From: Gaertneriomyces semiglobifer
Lineage: Eukaryota; Chytridiomycota; Chytridiomycetes; Spizellomycetales; Spizellomycetaceae
Reading direction: 5' to 3'
Assembly: GCA_025558075.1 (NCBI GenBank)
Contig: JAHLKF010000046.1
Coordinates: forward strand, 1-58,732
DNA: 58,732 nt
Numbering within the stretch: the stretch's first letter is position 1; each line of letters opens with the position of its first letter. Positions 31,959 through 42,696 of the stretch are shown here, piece by piece. The notes beneath the pieces are model-generated. The model saw only the letters and a program-made list of their open reading frames with translations, searched no databases and was not told the origin of the DNA. The position numbers and the translations under genes are program-made.

Positions 31959-33050
31959 TCAAGCTGCAGAGATGCATGTCCATGGTAGGTTTTCACTCGA
32001 TGCCAATGCCGCTTTCCATGCTGCGAGAGAATTGCTGAGAAGTTCCATCGCATCATGGGATCCATGATGAAATCGATTTTTGTAGTCGCTGACAACAATT
32101 GCGTGTCGTCCGTGAATAAGGCATACGATTCCGCAAAGAAGTTCGGCTTTCGGTTTCCGCCTGAATGCGGTCCACAAGAAGTCTGATCTCCTTGCTTCGA
32201 GATGGCGGGATCGCCGCATAAAACGCCAATGCGAGGTACTTTTGGACTTCCTTTGCAAGGGCTGGTGAGTGCTTGTCAGCCTGCCAGAGACTGTCGACAA
32301 TATTTTTCTGCTGACGTACGGCCTCGAGAAACTGTATAGGATGACGCAAAAAGCAGCAACAAAGCCATTAACCCTGTCTGGTGCACCTCATGTAAGGAGA
32401 TGAGATGAAACAGGTGCTCAAGAACATGCGTGTGATGTACCTGTTCCCACAAGATGGTGGCTCCTTCCTCTGCAACGGATCCTTGCCGCTCCCGTTCCGC
32501 TAACGTCTGCTCATTGTTCCCTCTTCTTTGCAAGCGGGCAATATTCAAAGACTTGCTCGGCCGCCCATTGGATGATCTCGACTCCAAATGTTCGAGATAT
32601 TTATGCACATCAATAGCTGCGGTAATGACGTTACCCTGATTCGCACGAGGTAACCGTCTATGTACTTGTCCTATATACAGAAGATTCAGGCAGGATGAAA
32701 GACGACGTTAATACATGGTTATTATGGGCATTGCGATCTCAGAACCAGTTGAAAGAATGAAAAAATCTCACCAGAAACAGGTCTAAATCATTGAAGTCTT
32801 TGAAACAGGGATATTTAACTCGTCCGCTTTGCTTCAGCCAATCTAGATACCCGCATATCCGTTCGGGCAACTTTGCAATGGTTGGGGCATTCCTGGCACA
32901 ACCGGTCCCACGCAGCAGCCCGCGAGGGGTACTAAAGAATTCCCTTAGCTCGTGAAATTCGGTATGGTTTAAATTTGTCATATCAAAAATCTTGGAGCGT
33001 GTAACTGAATGCACATCCAAACATCGAAAATATTGGGGAAATTTAATCAC
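31959..33050 (-). pseudogene. Decayed tyrosine-recombinase (Crypton-like) gene
   Basis: Minus-strand frames in order look like a tyrosine recombinase. The N-terminal DNA-binding helix region contains ERICGYLDWLKQ..FKDFNDLDLFL. A middle part contains RHPIQFLEAVRQQKNIVDSL, followed by the catalytic-arginine box LALFYAAIPPSRSKEIRLL-like sequence and then VSDYKNRFHHGSHDAMELL. The frame changes several times without convincing splice sites, and no C-terminal H-x-x-R or tyrosine block was found. I therefore call it a relic. Cryptons and related fungal elements carry such an enzyme as their only transposition protein. No terminal repeats could be defined. Confidence 0.4.
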
Positions 33051-33389
33051 CTACGATATGTCTTTGACGGAACAGTAAAACAATCTCACCATTTGAATTT
33101 GATCACCGACTTAATCTCATTCCGCAGATCAGTCTCATCCACATCCGGAAGTGTTCGGCTGATGCTCGCGCTAGTGGGGTGGCTCCTACTAGCAATCGGC
33201 TTTCATGCTGGCATCTGGCGGCGGACTTATCAAGTAATTGCACTCCGTTGCTGTTAGCACCTCTACATCTTCATTGACATTGCAACGCTCTTCAAAGATA
33301 AGGTTATGAGATGCTTCACTTCCATTGGAAATGGGATTTGGGGAGAGGTGAACCGTGTCTTCTAATTGTGATCCATGAAGGAATCGTTC

Positions 33390-34133
33390 TTAATGATAAG
33401 ATGACATTTTGTGTGATGGCACACAGTCAGTACATGGTCTAACCGAACTACCTGACTCTAATGATCCGGCAGTCAGGTCGTGGGATTGCAAGGAAGTCGG
33501 CTTCCAAACCTTGCAGGGTGAAAACACAACTGGGCGGCAGATGCTTGCAGGCAACCAGGCATAAGGAAGCAGTCCTGACCCCTGCACCCTTTCGGCTTTC
33601 AACTCCAGCTTGATGGCATCTTCGGCAGGATGCTGGTGGTCTTGCGGAGTGGTTGGTCGGCTAAAGATCTCCACTAACAATAAGTTGGTGGTGAGCCCTA
33701 TACCGCTCAACACCATGTCATGACGAGCCTGGTTTTTGCTGGTGAACGTACTAGTCCTGTTTGACAACTGGTACGTCATGACCGACAATGTTTCGTCAAC
33801 CACCCGAGAGAGCCATCGGTATGTCTCATGCCAACTGATCTTCACCTGGTGTTTTAACCAAGCTGCCTTGACTACTTTCCATACGCTCTCGAGGCATATG
33901 AAGGCCCAGGACAGGTTCTCCACGATGAACTTGCGTTCACCATCCTGAGGCGTCACTGACCCCACCACCGTTAGCGTGGCATAGGTTGAGAAGTGGTCTA
34001 CTGCCGCAGTCAGGAAGCTAACATGGTCCTGGTCTTTGGGCCAGCTTTCTTCCATTGCTGCAACAGTGACACAGATTCCCATTGTCAGATTCCCGTTTTC
34101 AGATTCGTCATACTTCAGGAACTGTTTGACCAA
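33390..34133 (-). CDS. Hypothetical protein, 247 residues
   Basis: An open frame beginning MVKQFLKYDESENGNLTMGI and ending PCTDCVPSHKMSSYH. The first ~170 residues have ordinary protein composition (FLTAAVDHFSTYATLTVVG, ENLSWAFICLESVWKVVKAA). The last ~70 are less convincing. No family is recognised. It lies directly upstream of the recombinase-like relic on the same strand and could be a 5' part of that element or an unrelated gene. Confidence 0.35.
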   Translation of the reverse strand: MVKQFLKYDESENGNLTMGICVTVAAMEESWPKDQDHVSFLTAAVDHFSTYATLTVVGSVTPQDGERKFIVENLSWAFICLESVWKVVKAAWLKHQVKISWHETYRWLSRVVDETLSVMTYQLSNRTSTFTSKNQARHDMVLSGIGLTTNLLLVEIFSRPTTPQDHQHPAEDAIKLELKAERVQGSGLLPYAWLPASICRPVVFSPCKVWKPTSLQSHDLTAGSLESGSSVRPCTDCVPSHKMSSYH

Positions 34134-34836
34134 CTCCCTCGATGAGTTCGGTCATAAAGGGTGTCCAGTCGGCTGTTATGGCCTTAACTGACGATTTACG
34201 CCTCGGGTTGCAGGCAACCGACCGCTGACTCTACTAGCGCGCCCCGTACATGCGCATGTCGGACATTCGAAACGGTTAGTTCTTGGATACGTCGCTCAAC
34301 CCACTCAACTGAGGCGACATCCGACGGAAGCGAAATGGGTGGCAAGGGGGATGCGTTTTTTCAGTGCGTTGTTTTGCTCAAAGGCAAGGCGCCATCTTCC
34401 AACCACACTGCACGTCTGCCCCCCAACCCGCCTGGATCATCCTAGAAGAGATGGAAGTCTCCTACAGCAGCGGGCCTCCCTGCCGAAATTCATTAACAAG
34501 CTCCGATCCTCATCCTTTAGCGTGAACAAATAACTCTCGCATTGACGAGTAGATCACTATCCCTGTGATCTTTCATCGTCATATCCCGCTATTCATAGCG
34601 GCAGTCGCGCCATCGGACGAAACTAGCATCAGTACCAGCACCATCAATGCTCGTTTGAGTGTATTCCAGAAGTAGTGGAGAGTAGAAACACAAAAAAAAA
34701 CCAACTCTGGAATACAGCGAACAACACCAAGCGAAAAGTACACAATGCACCCACATTCCATGCCAGGCACCTACCCTCCTTACGTACATCATTCTGTCCA
34801 CTTATCGCATACCTTCATACCTCATACCCGCGCAAG
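34134..34836. promoter_or_regulatory. Upstream region of the 7TM gene
   Basis: No ORF is credible. It presumably holds the promoter of the plus-strand seven-transmembrane gene and perhaps that of the minus-strand ORF ending at 34133. Confidence 0.35.
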
Positions 34837-35993
34837 ATGGCCAAATGGGATCAACCCTACGGGGGCGTCTGCATTTTCCTCGTCGTTCTTCAAACCGTCA
34901 TCCAATGCTGCAATTGCATATACGCCGGCCGCAAGTATGTCAAGAAAGCTCGCACGACTTTCATAGCCGGTCTTGGCTTGGAGCAGATTCTTATGGTATG
35001 GGCCGTGCTTTTGTGCACACTTTTGAGTTCTCTCATACGCCCAACTCAGCTGGGCTTCTGCCTGGTAAACGTCGCGCGGACGCAGTATCCCAGTACCGAA
35101 TCGGTGCGGCTTTTGATTCTCAGTGTTTTCGCCAATTTTTTTTTCAATTTTGGGGCACTCATCCATGTTTTGTTGATCGTGTTTCGGTTTCGATTAGTGA
35201 ACACGGGTTGGTACAACCGGATTTGGGATACCGTCATGGTGTGGGTAAGTCTTTTCTCCCTTTGTTGGGGTAAATCCTTGAAAACCATATAAAATCTTAT
35301 TAACAGTTGCTTTTTGTCTGCGAAAAAGGTGACTGTGGGCATCTTTTTCGTGACATTCATTCCTAGCATTGGAATTGCAATCTACCAAGCATGTAATCCG
35401 GTTGCTCCCGGTGAACCCTTGCCTCTAAATGTCGCGGTAAGTTCCGCATGACGAATCTGGACAACCTGAGGATGGGAAAGACGATGTTATTTGTCAGCCT
35501 TCTTGTTGAAACAAGTCATGCTAATATCATCTTTGTCATCTACCAGATCGTTATCTGTTACGCCGTCTTCATCTTCTACACGCTGATCGTGGACACTGTG
35601 CTAGGCACACTCATGTATCGCCGTCTAAAAAGCGTAAAAGAGGCCTCCGCCACAAAGCGACCCACACAAACCAATTCATCACTGACGACCGACTCCCTTC
35701 ACAACCGCACAGTCGGAACCCTGATCGGGCTCGTGATACTTAGCTGGATTGCGGTAATCATCTTCATCGCATCCAGTTTCAGTTCGAACGCGAAGGTGTC
35801 GGATACCCTCGCTCAGTTGTCATACACGGTGACGGCGACGTACATGAGTGCCAGTTGCATTTATTTGATTTCGATCAAGCAGTTGTTGAAGGGGTACGGG
35901 TACCAGGTTTCTCATAGTGGATCTATGCCAGGCAGGAAGAGTGCGTCAGTGGGCGTTGGTGCGTCTACCACGCTCGGGCCGAAGGCAGGGTAA
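34837..35993 (+). CDS. Seven-transmembrane protein, orphan receptor-like
   Basis: Exons 34837-35244, 35329-35436 and 35547-35993 (introns 84 and 110 nt, both GTAAGT..AG, phase 0) give 320 residues. Seven hydrophobic segments follow in order: GGVCIFLVVLQTVIQCCNCI, ILMVWAVLLCTLLSSL, LLILSVFANFFFNFGALIHV, VGIFFVTFIPSIGIAIY, VICYAVFIFYTLIVDTVL, GLVILSWIAVIIFIASS and SYTVTATYMSASCIYLISI. The N-terminus is short and outside by the usual rule. A charged loop (YRRLKSVKEASATKRP) sits between helices 5 and 6, and the tail is Ser/Gly-rich. This layout is that of a G-protein-coupled or similar 7TM receptor. I recognise no DRY, NPxxY or retinal lysine motif, so the ligand and class are unknown. Confidence 0.8.
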
Positions 35994-36779
35994 TCCTAAT
36001 GTCGAAGGGGAGGCGGAGTAATGCTTAGTTATATTACAAAAATGGAGAGGGTTGGAAAGTACACCATCTGTCTTGTAGTGAACAGAAAGAAATATCTAAC
36101 CCTAACCTTAACCCTTCAATAACTTTACTTGTAAACGCTTCGTACCTCTCGATAGCTTTCGTGTCGAGGAAGTTATTAGCGCGCACATTCCTCAACGGTG
36201 AGACAGTAGCACTACGCAAGTCAACCACTCCCCAGTGCAGCGGGCTGGGTATGTAAGTGACATGGAACCGCATCCTGGGCGCAGTTGCATAAACTTACTC
36301 AGCATGGGCAGATAGAGGACCTCCTCGGACTTTGATCACCCTCCTTTCGAGGGAAGAAACGCGATACACCGGCGTGTCCTTGTACAATACCGTCGACGCT
36401 TTTTGCAACCTCATTCGTGCGTAACGGCGGTTTCTTTCGTGGAGTGGAATCCAGAGAATTATAGATAACCGGTCGCTTCTTCTTCACGACTTCGGTAAAT
36501 AGTCCTTGCACTTGAAAGCCAAGTTTTGGCTCTCCCAGGCGTCCTTGTGGGCATCGAGCAGGGTCACCAAAGGATCGGGCTTTTGAGGTTTCAGGACAAT
36601 GTACGTTCAGCAAAATGCCCATTCATCAATATCTCATACATGACTTTACCTGGATGGCAAGTTTCAGAAGAAACTCCGACTTGGACCAGTACATAAAGCA
36701 GATGGAAGATTGGTATTAGTACTGGTCCGAAATGAAAGTTTCAACATCAACGACAATAGGATAAGTCAGGACATGCGAT
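35994..36779. other. Intergenic with an interstitial telomere-like tract
   Basis: No convincing gene. At 36096-36114 the sequence CTAACCCTAACCTTAACCC is three units of C-strand telomere repeat, one with a changed base. A 107-residue minus-strand frame at 36299-36622 exists but has no recognisable feature. Confidence 0.5.
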
Positions 36780-37063
36780 GGGCAGATATGAAGTGACCCG
36801 AGGCGCAAACATCACTCTGCCTGGACAAGTACCGCTGCGACCCCGAGGGCACAAAAGAAGTCTTGCCAGGAGCCGGAGTACCCCATTGAAAAATAACGTT
36901 TCCGGCCCCTCCTGACGAACTTACGCGTGTGATCGGGCAGATATGAAGTGACCCGAGGCACAAACATCACTCTGCCTGGACAAGTGCCGCTGCGACCCCG
37001 AGGGCACAAAAGAAGCCTTGCCAGGAGCCGGAGTACCCCATTGACAAATGACGTTTCCAGCCC
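36780..37063. repeat. Two-copy tandem repeat, 155-bp period
   Basis: Copies start at 36780 and 36935 with GGGCAGATATGAAGTGACCC and are nearly identical until about 37063. Just beyond, 37065-37086 is a perfect 10-bp hairpin (CACTGCCCAA, loop GT, TTGGGCAGTG) present only after the second copy. Confidence 0.9.
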
Positions 37064-37113
37064 CCACTGCCCAAGTTTGGGCAGTGCACACTGATGATCT
37101 CTGGCGCGTATCG

Positions 37114-37353
37114 TCAACTCACCTGGCGCCGGTCGTTCACAAGAGTAGCTATGCGTTTAACACTCCTGTTTTTTGGCATGGTCAGCACTACTTCAGCCAC
37201 TTGCCCTAAGTGGGGGACGTCTTGCTCCCAATTGGCAGAGGGACACTCTCGCAAAAAGGACTCGACAGAATGCACAAACGGATACGCCACCGTGTCGGTT
37301 TTCTGACTTGCCGCCCCAGTCGCATCGCTTTCGCTCCCTGCGTCGTCGGCCAT
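37114..37353 (-). CDS. Small hypothetical ORF, 79 residues
   Basis: MADDAGSESDATGAASQKTD is followed by YPFVHSVESFLRECPSANWE and a basic end. It has ordinary composition but no family, no intron evidence and no supporting context. It could be a single exon of a gene or chance. Confidence 0.22.
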   Translation of the reverse strand: MADDAGSESDATGAASQKTDTVAYPFVHSVESFLRECPSANWEQDVPHLGQVAEVVLTMPKNRSVKRIATLVNDRRQVS

Positions 37354-38433
37354 GATATAGTGATGGGTAATGGATGGTATGTATATGTAATGTTCATTCA
37401 GTCGTCCAATTCTGTGAGACGCGTTGGACCAGAGGCGGGCCTTCTAAAGCGGCGCAGTAACAATTTACCAGTGGCACAGCCATAATAAAGTAAGCAGATC
37501 AATCACGTGAGCGAAGGGAATGCCAGATTATGCTAGGCGGTATGAACAATGTGAGCATTGCCAATTCCAACCCGTCCTGGGAGCACGGGTAAGAGGGGTT
37601 GCGGACATGCTGTACATGTAGCTGCCCGTTAGTTGCGCATTCAATTAAGCGTGAACTTCAGAACATGCATTAATATTGCCCGTCCTTTGCATGCAAGTGC
37701 GTCGCTTGCACCGCGTTATACAGTTAACTTTAATTAAACGATGTGGATAGATGTCCCGAAGCCATGGGTGAGCACAGAGCTGAGCCTGGGTTAAAATTAA
37801 ATTCAAAATTATGAATCCTGATATTTTACTTAGTGGAGTGGCACAGTCATGCGCGCGATGAGTGCAAATGACAGTCGACTTGACAGCACCTACCGCTAAA
37901 CTATAAAAGACGGGGTACTCGCTCCCACCCACAACGACAACGCATATCACTTAGAACGTGGAGCACAATGAGTGACCAACCAGTTGTTTCGGCTAGTGGT
38001 TCTGGCGATGCCCGTGTTGCCGACAATTGGTACATTGCTGGTCACCCAACACCGCTGTCAAACTGGCTGCCGATTTTTGTTTCTGTTTTCAGTTCGTGGT
38101 CCAGGCACTCAATGACTTCTACCTCGGAGCTTTTGACTTACTTGGTGATGCAAAAGGAAAATACGACTTATAGGAGAGACGCACGCAACAGTACGGGTTC
38201 AGTTTTTCAATTTCGTCCGTGAGCCCTCCTTGCTGACATATTTTCCCATATCTAGTTATACGCTTGCACCCGGGGCCCGGACCGTTTGACGATGGCGCTG
38301 AACTCCTTTTGAACCTGGGCGATCCATCATTGTATCCTCGAGAAGACGCTCCGAAAACCGGTAGAAAAGGCGGCACTTCTGCAGTCTCCGTGACTTGGGA
38401 GCGTGCGTTTGACACTCCGTTTCTTACAACTCC

Positions 38434-39988
38434 TTGAACCCCGCCGACTGCCTTTTGAACAGTATTAACCGGCTATACTCCGATTACATGGCTCGACCCG
38501 TGAAGTACCATGCGCCTTGCACGGCTTTAGTGCAAGGCAGCTGCTACGGTAAATCCCGGACATTGGCCGAATTTTCAACTTGGACCCCCACTATTTATGT
38601 GTCTTTCGGTCCGGAAGTATCATTCCCGCCAGCGGCTCCGGGCTTAGACGATTTCTTGAAAGGTAAGGATAGTGCAACAATTTCCCGGCGGTTTTTGGCC
38701 TTTCTCGACTACTGTACTGCGCAGAGCGTTGCCTTAGTGCCGAATGGTCTTCGCGAGTTTACCAAGAGGCAACGGGAACCAGATTTTTGGATGAAATTGG
38801 TTGAAAACGGCGATCGCTCAAATTCAAAATCCGCAAAGCAACTAGTCGATTCCATACGGAAGAATCTTGCAGCATTACCAAACTCAACATCATCACCAAA
38901 GCTGTTGTTCGTCTTTGACGAGGCTAAAACATTGGTGGATACAAAAGTACCTGTCAGCCTCTCGGGGGTTATCGCTGTCGACAAATTGTACAACAGTTGG
39001 ACTCTCCCAGGCAACCAACGATGGAAGCACCGGAGTTCAAAGAATCTTTGTTCGACATTTTTCAAAGATGCATGTCTGTTCTAAAGAGTTCATGTTTCTT
39101 TGCGTTGATACAGTTTCCAAGGTGGCAACATTCACTCCGCCCCAGGAAGCGCATCCTTCTTCTCGCGTTATTGGCGGGCAGAAACAAATTTTGCCGCCGC
39201 TGTATCTCCTCCCAACGCCTGCTTTGGAAAGGAACTTAGTTGTTTCCGGAGATGCAGAACATGGACAGACAATGAAGGCCTTATGCAACATGGGGCGACC
39301 CGTGTGGTACGCTATGGCGCAAGCGGAGGAATCAATCAGTGAGATTCTTCAGTTTGCAGACCAAAAATTGTGGGGAAAAACAAGCGTTGCCGGCCGTTTG
39401 AGTCGGGTGGCTGCGATGGCCTTCCTTTCGTGCCGAGTAGTGATTCACATCAGCCCGGACTTGATTATTCCGGTTCGTTTGAAAAACGGCAAATACAGTG
39501 CGGTCTTTGTGCAAGTCATAGGGCATCAACGCAAGGACCCTTCGTATCCAAAGTCTGCAAAAGAAATGCTGGAGATCGAGAATGTGCTGGAGCAGAGTAC
39601 CACCGAACCGTACTTCGCCATGTACTTGCAAGTGGGGTCGGCCGGGCCGGAAGGGGTGTCCATCCTTCTTGATGAGCCCACTAAAAGCAACCGTAAAAAA
39701 GCCAAGAAGCGCAAGCTACGCCATCAATGGCCGATGTCGTACGCACTTCTCGGGCTCTCCTCAACACACTTTCTCGATGGTACAACGAGAGGCCTTTTGG
39801 ACCGACTTGTCGAGGCGTTCCCCAACCCCATCAAGCGCGCCGCAGATGACGAGAGCCGCACACTTCTCGAGGCCATGCTAGGCCCGTACGCGCGAGCGGG
39901 ATCAATTAATCGTTGGAAAGTTCGGCGGCCGACCTCTGCCAACGGAGGACCTCAGCGTCGTTGTTGTATGGGTAGTCATCACATATGA
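38434..39988 (+). pseudogene. Crinkler-like P-loop NTPase, frameshifted
   Basis: The first frame has a Walker A-like box (CTALVQGSCYGKSRTLAEFS, near residue 30) and a Walker B-like box (KLLFVFDEAKTL, near residue 160). This pairing is typical of the NTPase part of crinkler (CRN)-type and related proteins expanded in chytrids, oomycetes and glomeromycetes. The match then moves to a third frame (FKESLFDIFQRCMSVLKSS) and, near 39107, to a second one (VDTVSKVATFTPPQEAHPSS) that runs to the stop at 39988. Neither shift has a splice signal. One base missing after TTCTTTGC explains the second. A short open frame at 37968-38222 may be a degenerate 5' part. Family assignment rests on motif spacing, not a search. 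Confidence 0.5.
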
Positions 39989-40032
39989 AAGCGGTAGTGC
40001 GGTTATGTTATGTGTGATGACAACCCATACAA
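39964..40032. repeat. Inverted repeat spanning the NTPase stop codon
   Basis: Arm 39964-39985 (TTGTATGGGTAGTCATCACA) faces arm 40009-40032, whose reverse complement differs by one base and a 2-base insertion. It overlaps the last codons of the NTPase frame and could form a hairpin at its 3' end. Confidence 0.7.
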
Positions 40033-40158
40033 AAGAGTAGCACAGCGTAGTGTAGTTTTTGTCCGTTGAGAAATCCATATCGATTTCGAAAATCTTCGAG
40101 TAGATGGAAGACCTGCAGGTGTAAAAGAGGAGTTAGTGCCATGACCGGTGCTCGTAAG

Positions 40159-40319
40159 GTAACGTAGGCGGAACATGCACAATGACAACGCCTCGAGAAC
40201 GAATCCGCGGCCTTGCACGAGGAGGATCAGCTGCGGGTTATATACAGTACTATGATCAAGTCGCAGGCCTAGAGGAGAGTCCTTTTACTGTGTCATTGTA
40301 TGTGTTCCGCCTACGTTAC
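40159..40319. repeat. 161-bp foldback element (MITE-like)
   Basis: Arms of 29 bp, 40159-40187 and 40291-40319, are inverted copies with 26 matches, starting GTAACGTAGGCGGAACA. The 103-bp centre has no coding pattern. I found no clear flanking target-site duplication, so its mobility is inferred only from its shape. Confidence 0.6.
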
Positions 40320-41136
40320 ATGGAGTATGTCTACGCATCGTCCTGTACAATATCCAATAATAATAACACTCATAGGCGACCTCTCTTTTCTTAACAATCC
40401 TGATCTGAACTCGTCGTCTGGGCGGGAAAAAGCAAGGTCTACGTCTACGCACGGACAAAATAAATAAATCGCTCGTTCGACGAAAGCACTGTGTCCAGAA
40501 GTTTGGCCGCGGGGATTACGCTATCCACCAAGCTCCGACTCCCGTTCGCGCTGAATGTATACTGTGGCATTTAGGACTTCAACAAAAGGCACCAGCTTTC
40601 CCTGTAATTCCCTTTTTTCTCCTGGAGCACCAACCTTCAAGCATTAGCTACGTGCTCAGAGTGCTTAATTTTAAGCACGGTTAGCGCCTTCAGCACGAGA
40701 TCATGGTTGCCGGCAGTGTATAAGCCTCATGCCCAAGTCCCTCTACTATCTATGAAGTTTGGGGCTTCATTATTACATGATGATGCTTGTGTGGCAGTCT
40801 CTCTCGGTGCTCCTTCACAGTTTTTTACTCATTACCAATGATTGCCAAGCGCTACCAATGACAAGCCGTCAAAACACCGAGATGACAGCCCAACCCTATC
40901 CGCATATATCACTACATTCGGCACGCGCGGCTGCTCGGCCTCGAATCCTGCTCTTCTTACTTATTCGGCAGCAGCATCTGTGAGATCGTTGTGCCGGACA
41001 TAGCTGCTGACGGTGAGTAGTGCTCTGGAACCTGTTGTGCTACGAAGATGTGAAGACAGTGAGCCTAGTATTTCCAAAGTAAGCAGTTCAATAGAAAGGC
41101 GATAACTGTGCAGATCCGCGAAGTCTCTATTCTGGT
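40320..41136. other. Intergenic, no gene seen
   Basis: AT-containing spacer with AATAATAATAACAC and AAATAAATAAATCG tracts. There is no convincing coding frame on either strand. Confidence 0.4.
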
Positions 41137-41886
41137 TCACTCGCCAACGCTTTGGAGCAGTACAAACAGGTCAACATCCTCGACAAGTTGCCAAAATTTC
41201 GTCAGAGGTCCAATGCACTCGAGACGGTAGTACTCAGTATGTACTTGGTTGCATTTGCAGGCGATCGTTTGCGTGAACGGGCCTAGGAGAATCCGCATGG
41301 CCGAGTCGACCAAGCGGCAGTCTGCGAACGTCTTTGTTACCATTGGGTATTCGACTTCAGCCAGACAAGGGGCCTTCTCATGCTCCAGAAGGCGCTCATA
41401 CGGGTCGCTATGGTCAGGCCCCAAGTCACAGCCGACCTTCACCCCCTCGAAGCCATCGATATCCGTCCTGGTGAAGCAGTAGAACCGGCCATCTTCCACT
41501 GGCCGTGAGTGGTCCAGCCGTTTGTTCACAATTTTGGCGGCCACCCTCCGCCTTACATTGTCGGGGTGGGACAGCTTGTTGTCCTCCCACAAAACATGGC
41601 CTGCCAGCTGCCCGGCGACGTCAAGTGCGAACTCCATCTTTCCCCGCGCGTGGGCCGGACACAACGGGTACTTCAAATGTGGCCGCTTGTGAATGGGCAC
41701 ACCGCACAGCTCCCCGGTGTCGACCGAGAAACCGGCGCATGGAAGCTTGGGTTTCCGAGGCGCCAAACACTTTACCGTCGTATTCCGGGCGCTGTCGAAG
41801 CCATGCGTGCGATAAAACGAAGTGGTTTCTTCGTTCGCGGTGATTTCGTCGTATCCCCGCTTTCTTTTATAATTGTCGTTGTTCAT
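41137..41886 (-). CDS. T5orf172 / GIY-YIG-like domain protein
   Basis: 249 residues without introns. A short basic start (MNNDNYKRKRGYDEI) is followed by a cysteine/histidine stretch (LPCAGFSVDTGELCGVPIHK, LCPAHARG) that may bind zinc. The C-terminal half fits the T5orf172 (GIY-YIG-like) pattern: GRFYCFTRTDIDGFEGVKVG, a variable part with RLLEHEKAP, then FADCRLVDSAMRILLG and HTEYYRLECI, where family members have helix and edge-strand elements. Such domains bind or cut DNA in phages and are found as host-encoded proteins in fungi. Assignment is by pattern only, and catalytic residues are not clear. Confidence 0.55.
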   Translation of the reverse strand: MNNDNYKRKRGYDEITANEETTSFYRTHGFDSARNTTVKCLAPRKPKLPCAGFSVDTGELCGVPIHKRPHLKYPLCPAHARGKMEFALDVAGQLAGHVLWEDNKLSHPDNVRRRVAAKIVNKRLDHSRPVEDGRFYCFTRTDIDGFEGVKVGCDLGPDHSDPYERLLEHEKAPCLAEVEYPMVTKTFADCRLVDSAMRILLGPFTQTIACKCNQVHTEYYRLECIGPLTKFWQLVEDVDLFVLLQSVGE

Positions 41887-42026
41887 CTTGTTAATTGTGC
41901 CAATGCTACTAGGTTCTCCCCGCCTCTATGGTCTCCAGTGTGACAGAGGCTGGTATTAAATTTTCGACTTGTCCGAAAGGTACGTATTTCGGTTAATTTA
42001 TTAACACGCTTATGTGGAGTTGACCC

Positions 42027-42696
42027 TGTTGTAATAGGATCTCGGTGGCATACACGCCATTGGGGTTACCCTGTTATCGGTAACTGCCAATGCTGACCAC
42101 CGCGATCCTATTACATCGGTACATACCCGACATTTTCGGTACACGGACGCATCCAGGTCCAGGGCGGCAACTTGTAAGCAGAGGTCTTCCTCAGTGAGAT
42201 CGGGGCGCTCGGGAGTTCCATCGAACGGGGTGATTTTCTTGAGCGTGTCGGTGTCGGACTCATCCTTGGTACTGCGGGTGGAGCGGGACATGGCGGAAAT
42301 AGAAGGTTCCCTTTTTTTTCTTCTCGGGTGTTGGGGGTGTGGAACACAGGCAGGGTGATCCGGGGAGCGTTGAACACAGGCAGGGTGTTCAATAGCAGTC
42401 GTCGTTAATCGCAGGCAGGGGGATCAACGGTGTCGGGAGCGTCGTATGTCGGGAAAAACAAGCGTGATCGCTCGGGCAGGCGGAAACTGTCAATAACGGG
42501 CAGATCCACCCGGAGACTGAGGGGCAGAGCATAAGCAGACAGCTGTTGATGCCGGGGCTCATAACCTGTTGCAGAAGATCCTGCTGAGGCTCTGGTCCTT
42601 CTAATAAGCTTATGTGTATTCAAGTCTAAGGTTCTACGTTCTAAACTGACGGTTGCGTTAAGCGCTTCCTGACGGAAAAGATCATGTGACTTAGGG
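42027..42696 (-). mobile_element. Rearranged non-autonomous copia relative
   Basis: The right end is an LTR part (42567-42696) beginning TGTTGCAGAAGATCC and breaking off at TTAGGG. Before it lie the primer region CCGGGGCTCATAACC and leader hairpin units (for example AACACAGGCAGGGTGTT). A collapsed gag start follows (42291-42120: MSRSTRSTKDESDTDTLKKI.., LQVAALDLDASVY). The left end carries an inverted LTR end (42027-42096) facing the normal LTR end (42097-42115), forming a foldback. Internal deletions differ from those in the element at 1123, so at least two independent deletion derivatives exist. Confidence 0.8.
42030..42115. repeat. Foldback formed by inverted LTR ends
   Basis: 42030-42048 and 42097-42115 are reverse complements at 18 of 19 positions. 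The first is the family LTR end in the opposite orientation. Confidence 0.8.
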
